A stretch of DNA of 62,771 nucleotides from Lachnospiraceae bacterium (GTDB taxonomy: Bacteria; Bacillota; Clostridia; Lachnospirales; Lachnospiraceae): NCBI GenBank assembly GCA_900757195.1, contig CAAEMZ010000025.1, positions 1 to 62,771 of the forward strand, given 5' to 3'. The position numbers and the translations under genes were made by a program. The notes below the pieces were generated by a model. That model had not been told where the DNA came from. It worked only from the letters and a program-made list of their open reading frames with translations, and did not search any database. Below are positions 59,767 to 62,771 of this stretch, piece after piece; position 1 is the first letter of the stretch; the number at the start of each line of letters is the position of its first letter.

Positions 59767-61128
59767 GTGAAAGACCCTGAAAAAAAATTTGACTTTCAAT
59801 TAAATATAGGCTTTATTGTTTTTGCAATTATTTTTGTCTACCTGACCATCACGGTCATCGTAAATCTGATGAAAGAAAATATATCTGTCTGCCGTGTGGA
59901 AGAGGGACAGATTGTAAACAGCGCTTCCTTTACCGGCGTATGTGTCCGGGATGAAGAGGTGATCAATTCCAGCGGAAACGGTTATATTAATTTTTATGTG
60001 GGCGAAGGTGATAAAGTGGCAAATGCCGGAAATATTTATCTTCTAAGCCCGGAAGCGCCGGAAAACCAGGCCGGAACTTCTGAAGGCGGCGTTATGGCTT
60101 CCTCCGGAAATTACAGCGAAATCCGCGATCAGATTTCTGTTTTTTCAAAAAACTATTCCAACAGCAGCTTTTCGCAGATTTATTCACTGCGTTATAATCT
60201 CCAGAGTCTGTCAACGGAGATGCTGAGCGCTGAAAAAATCAAAGAATTTGAAAGCCATCCCTCCAGCGGAAAGGTTGTGCAGACCACCCAGAGCGGAATT
60301 GTTTCCTACAGTTATGATGGCTATGAGAATCTGACACCGGAATCCGTCAATAAACAGGTACTGACGGACAGTACTTATGAAAAACATCAGATTGACCCTT
60401 ATACCTATATCGAATCCGGACAGCCGGCTTATAAAATTGTCCGGAGCAATAAATGGAATATTGTGATCCCGCTGACAGAAAATCAGGCACAGGCCCTGTC
60501 TGAAGTAACTTCGGTAAATCTGACTTTCCGAAAAGACAATATCCGGACAGTTTCTGATTTCTATATTCATCAGGGGAGTGATGGCAGCTACGGCGTCCTC
60601 ACGTTAAATGACTACGTTGTCCGTTACGTTTCGGAGCGTTATGTCGATATTGAAATTGTTTTTGAAGAAGCTTCCGGTTTAAAAATCCCAACTTCCGCAC
60701 TGGTTCAGAAAGATTTTTATCAGATTCCTATAGAATATCTTGTCACCGATAACCGGTCCTATGAATCCGGATTTTACTGTGAGCGGACCAACGAAAAGGG
60801 CGAGGTTGTGGCTGATTTCCGGACCAATGGCATTTATTACCGGGACGACCAGTATTTCTATGTGAGCATGGATGATTTTAAACTCGGAGATTATATCGGG
60901 AAGGTCAATTCTGACAGTCAGGACAATCGGTTCCGGATTGGCGCCACCGGCCAGTTAGATGGTGTCTACAACGTAAATAAGGGCTACGCTCAGTTTGAGA
61001 TTGTCGAAGTCCTTCACAAAAACAGCGATTACTGTATTGTTAAAGAAAACCTGGATTACAGTGTCGCCCTGTACGATAATATCGCTTTAAACGGTTCCTC
61101 TGCTTCAGAGAATGAAATCGTTTATTAA
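59767..61128 (+). CDS. HlyD-like membrane protein next to the division cluster
   Basis: A 453-residue protein with one N-terminal membrane segment (about residues 13-33) and a large extracytoplasmic part with HlyD/biotinyl-lipoyl-like beta-segments (RVEEGQIVNSASFTGVCVR, YVGEGDKVANAGNIYLL) and a later GLKIPTSALV, typical of membrane fusion proteins. No ABC transporter gene is beside it. In Lachnospiraceae such a gene often precedes yggS-sepF, which hints at a cell-envelope or division role. Start is GTG at 59767, 11 bases after AAGGAG. Confidence 0.8.
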   Translation: MKDPEKKFDFQLNIGFIVFAIIFVYLTITVIVNLMKENISVCRVEEGQIVNSASFTGVCVRDEEVINSSGNGYINFYVGEGDKVANAGNIYLLSPEAPENQAGTSEGGVMASSGNYSEIRDQISVFSKNYSNSSFSQIYSLRYNLQSLSTEMLSAEKIKEFESHPSSGKVVQTTQSGIVSYSYDGYENLTPESVNKQVLTDSTYEKHQIDPYTYIESGQPAYKIVRSNKWNIVIPLTENQAQALSEVTSVNLTFRKDNIRTVSDFYIHQGSDGSYGVLTLNDYVVRYVSERYVDIEIVFEEASGLKIPTSALVQKDFYQIPIEYLVTDNRSYESGFYCERTNEKGEVVADFRTNGIYYRDDQYFYVSMDDFKLGDYIGKVNSDSQDNRFRIGATGQLDGVYNVNKGYAQFEIVEVLHKNSDYCIVKENLDYSVALYDNIALNGSSASENEIVY

Positions 61129-61148
61129 TAGATAATGGAGATGATACA

Positions 61149-61847
61149 ATGATTAAAGATAATGTTGCTGAAGTTGAAGCAAATATCCAAAAAGCCTGTG
61201 AAAGAGCCGGACGAAGCCGCGACGAAGTGACGCTGATCGCTGTCAGCAAAACAAAGCCGGTCAGTGATATTTACGAAGTCATGGAAACCGGTATTAAGGA
61301 TTACGGTGAAAATAAAGTCCAGGAACTCTGCGATAAAATCGAGACCATATCCGAGCCTTTAAACTGGCATATGATTGGACATTTACAGCGAAATAAGGTA
61401 AAATACATTGTGGACAAGGTCCGGATGATTCATTCGGTGGATTCTCTGCGTCTGGCACAGCAGATCAGCTCTGAAGCCGTGAAAAAAGGGGTGGATGTGG
61501 ATATACTGATTGAGGTCAATGTTGCCGAAGAAGCATCCAAATTCGGCCTCAGCACGGAAGCGGTCATTCAACTGGCAGAAGATATTTCAAAACTGCCTGC
61601 CGTGCATATCCGGGGATTGATGACGGTGGCGCCTTTTACGGAAAATCCGGAAGATAACCGGCCTTATTTCAGGAATTTGAGGCAATTAGCTGTTGACATT
61701 GCCCGAAAAAACATTGATAATGTTACTATGAATGAGCTGTCAATGGGAATGACAGGCGATTATGAAGTTGCCATCGAAGAGGGTGCAACCATGGTAAGAG
61801 TGGGTACCGGCATCTTTGGCACAAGAATATATGCTAAAAATGTATAG
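61149..61847 (+). CDS. YggS-family PLP-binding protein
   Basis: A 232-residue PLP homeostasis protein (PLPBP, YlmE in Bacillus). The PLP-binding Lys is in IAVSKTKPV, and IHSVDSLRLAQQI, WHMIGHLQRNKVKYI and SMGMTGDYEVAIEEGATMVR are typical. It is a fold-type III barrel without known catalytic activity that buffers PLP. It lies directly upstream of sepF in the conserved ylmE-sepF-ylmG-ylmH order. Confidence 0.96.
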   Translation: MIKDNVAEVEANIQKACERAGRSRDEVTLIAVSKTKPVSDIYEVMETGIKDYGENKVQELCDKIETISEPLNWHMIGHLQRNKVKYIVDKVRMIHSVDSLRLAQQISSEAVKKGVDVDILIEVNVAEEASKFGLSTEAVIQLAEDISKLPAVHIRGLMTVAPFTENPEDNRPYFRNLRQLAVDIARKNIDNVTMNELSMGMTGDYEVAIEEGATMVRVGTGIFGTRIYAKNV

Positions 61848-61862
61848 TTAGGAGATTAAACC

Positions 61863-62450
61863 ATGGGTAAAGGCTTTGACAAATTTCTCAATATGATTCG
61901 TTTGAATGATGAGGAATATGACGAATACGATGATTATGACGATTTCGATGAGGGATATGAAGACGATTTCGATGATATACCTGCACCTGTTGTGAAGAAA
62001 AAAACTTTTAAAAAAGAAACTCAGGAAACCAGGAAGGAATCAAAGACTGCCGCTAAAAAAACATCCCGGCAGGATCATGCGATCCATTCCGTTCCATCCG
62101 CATCCCATACTTCGTCCAGAGGCAAGATTGTTCCGATGAAATCGACAACTTCCCGCGGTGAAGTCTGCGTACTTCGTCCGACGGTTTTTGAAGATTCCAG
62201 AGAGATCGGAGATGTTTTATTATCCGGCAGAGCCGCTGTTGTTAATCTGGAAGGCATTGATCTGGAAGTTGCCCAGCGAATTATTGATTTTATTTCGGGT
62301 TCCTGTTATGCCATGGCCGGAAATATCGAAAAAATTTCAAATTATATTTTTATTGTGACACCGGAATCCATAGAGATCTCAGGCGATATTCAGGAAGTTA
62401 TTTCTTCCGGTATCCGTATTCCGGCATTTCACGATAACTATCAGGGGTGA
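61863..62450 (+). CDS. sepF: Cell division protein SepF
   Basis: A 195-residue protein that binds FtsZ and the membrane at the division site. The N-terminal membrane-targeting helix (MGKGFDKFLNMIRL) is followed by a very acidic stretch rich in Asp, Glu and Tyr (residues 17-40), a Lys/Thr/Ser linker and the SepF domain (about 100-185) with VVNLEGIDLEVAQRIIDFIS and GNIEKISNYIFIVTP. The start has AGGAG 6-10 bases upstream. Confidence 0.96.
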   Translation: MGKGFDKFLNMIRLNDEEYDEYDDYDDFDEGYEDDFDDIPAPVVKKKTFKKETQETRKESKTAAKKTSRQDHAIHSVPSASHTSSRGKIVPMKSTTSRGEVCVLRPTVFEDSREIGDVLLSGRAAVVNLEGIDLEVAQRIIDFISGSCYAMAGNIEKISNYIFIVTPESIEISGDIQEVISSGIRIPAFHDNYQG

Positions 62451-62455
62451 ATCTG

Positions 62456-62716
62456 TTGATTGACTATCTTGTCAGTGTTGCTTACTGGTTTTTAAAAGCC
62501 ATTGAATGGGCGCTTTTCGCTTATATTATTTTTTCATGGCTGCCGGTTTTTCCAAAGGTTCAGTCCATCATGGCCTACATTATGGATCCCCTTCTGAATC
62601 CGATCCGCCGGATGATCGACCATTCCATCCTGAAGATGCGTGGGATTGATCTGTCACCAATCGTTCTTTACCTTCTGGTGGCTTACGGAGCTCAGATATG
62701 TATTTCTCTGAGGTGA
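62456..62716 (+). CDS. YggT-family membrane protein (YlmG)
   Basis: An 86-residue membrane protein with two hydrophobic regions, the second after the conserved PLLNPIRRMI. YlmG homologues lie beside sepF, and in chloroplasts the relative is linked to division and thylakoid proteins. I prefer TTG at 62456, since AGGGGTGA sits 5 bases upstream; GTG at 62447, overlapping sepF, is an alternative. Confidence 0.9.
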   Translation: MIDYLVSVAYWFLKAIEWALFAYIIFSWLPVFPKVQSIMAYIMDPLLNPIRRMIDHSILKMRGIDLSPIVLYLLVAYGAQICISLR

Positions 62717-62720
62717 TTTG

Positions 62721-62771
62721 ATGACAAAAGAAGAGCAGATGCTATTAAAACATTTTGAAGATTTATCCGAA
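62721..62771 (+). CDS. Probable YlmH (S4 RNA-binding protein), 5' end only
   Basis: Only the first 17 codons (MTKEEQMLLKHFEDLSE) are in the window. The ATG follows the yggT stop by four bases, with GAGGTGAT upstream. In Firmicutes the gene after sepF-ylmG is ylmH, a ribosome-associated S4-domain protein, and the N-terminal sequence agrees with that, but the assignment rests mainly on synteny. Confidence 0.6.
   Translation, partial: MTKEEQMLLKHFEDLSE

Noticed and set aside
1..62771. tRNA or rRNA genes, CRISPR arrays, insertion sequences, prophage or integrase genes.
   Set aside because: No cloverleaf-like, rRNA-like or regularly spaced direct repeats of CRISPR type were seen, and no transposase or integrase motif is present in any plausible gene.

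Overview
The window is a densely packed chromosomal segment of a low-to-mid GC, spore-forming Clostridia, most likely a member of the Lachnospiraceae. This rests on gene content and order: yqfC-yqfD-phoH-ybeY, a SpoVB-like flippase, miaB...mutS-mutL-miaA, mreBCD-PBP2-minDE-rodA-mgsA, and yggS-sepF-yggT-ylmH. The sporulation genes and the clostridial-type division cluster fit no other group as well. Nearly all genes lie on the plus strand. I see no rRNA, tRNA, CRISPR array, insertion sequence or prophage. No gene-free gap exceeds 300 bases; the longest is 274 bases, upstream of mutS.

Layout. 1-3244: the tail of a YgiQ-type radical SAM protein, a small membrane protein, an RluA-type pseudouridine synthase, queG and recU. 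3241-9235: a histidine operon hisZ-hisG-hisD-hisB-hisA-hisIE with its own promoter and terminator. It lacks hisH, hisF and hisC, its HisA lacks a catalytic Asp, and a decayed HisF-like barrel is fused in front of HisIE. 9165-13279: alaS and a CapA-like protein. 13289-20097: rpsU, then yqfC, yqfD, phoH, ybeY, a DUF3048 lipoprotein, a SpoVB-like flippase and a BofC-like protein whose start codon sits inside a long hairpin. 20102-27324: two flavoproteins, proB, a DUF896 protein, 5-formyl-THF cyclo-ligase, proA and miaB. 27361-29543: type III glutamine synthetase with a strong terminator.

29559-40270 is the unusual part. Eleven co-directional, tightly packed genes lie between two strong terminators, at a place where miaB and mutS are often close neighbours in Firmicutes. 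They encode: a PTS Enzyme I-like protein without the HPr-binding domain; a protein that looks like a circularly permuted radical SAM enzyme, with its CX3CX2C motif at the C-terminus; a CMP-kinase-like P-loop kinase; a phosphoribosyltransferase-like protein; four different radical SAM proteins with Cys-rich tails; an HD-domain protein; a divergent NDP-kinase-like protein; and a PP-loop ATPase. A 31-base element with one mismatch is present before the first gene and before the first of the four radical SAM genes. I recognise no described system with this gene set. My inference is a pathway that builds or remodels a nucleotide-like small molecule. There is no room for a peptide precursor gene inside the cluster.

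40275-62771 is housekeeping again: a GNAT acetyltransferase on the minus strand, mutS, mutL, miaA, a methionine gamma-lyase family protein, radC, the elongasome/Min block mreB-mreC-mreD-PBP2-minD-minE-rodA (no minC in it), mgsA, a D-Ala-D-Ala carboxypeptidase lipoprotein, a small P-loop protein, DUF378, a TIGR01212-type radical SAM protein, an HlyD-like membrane protein and the yggS-sepF-yggT-ylmH division block, cut by the window end.
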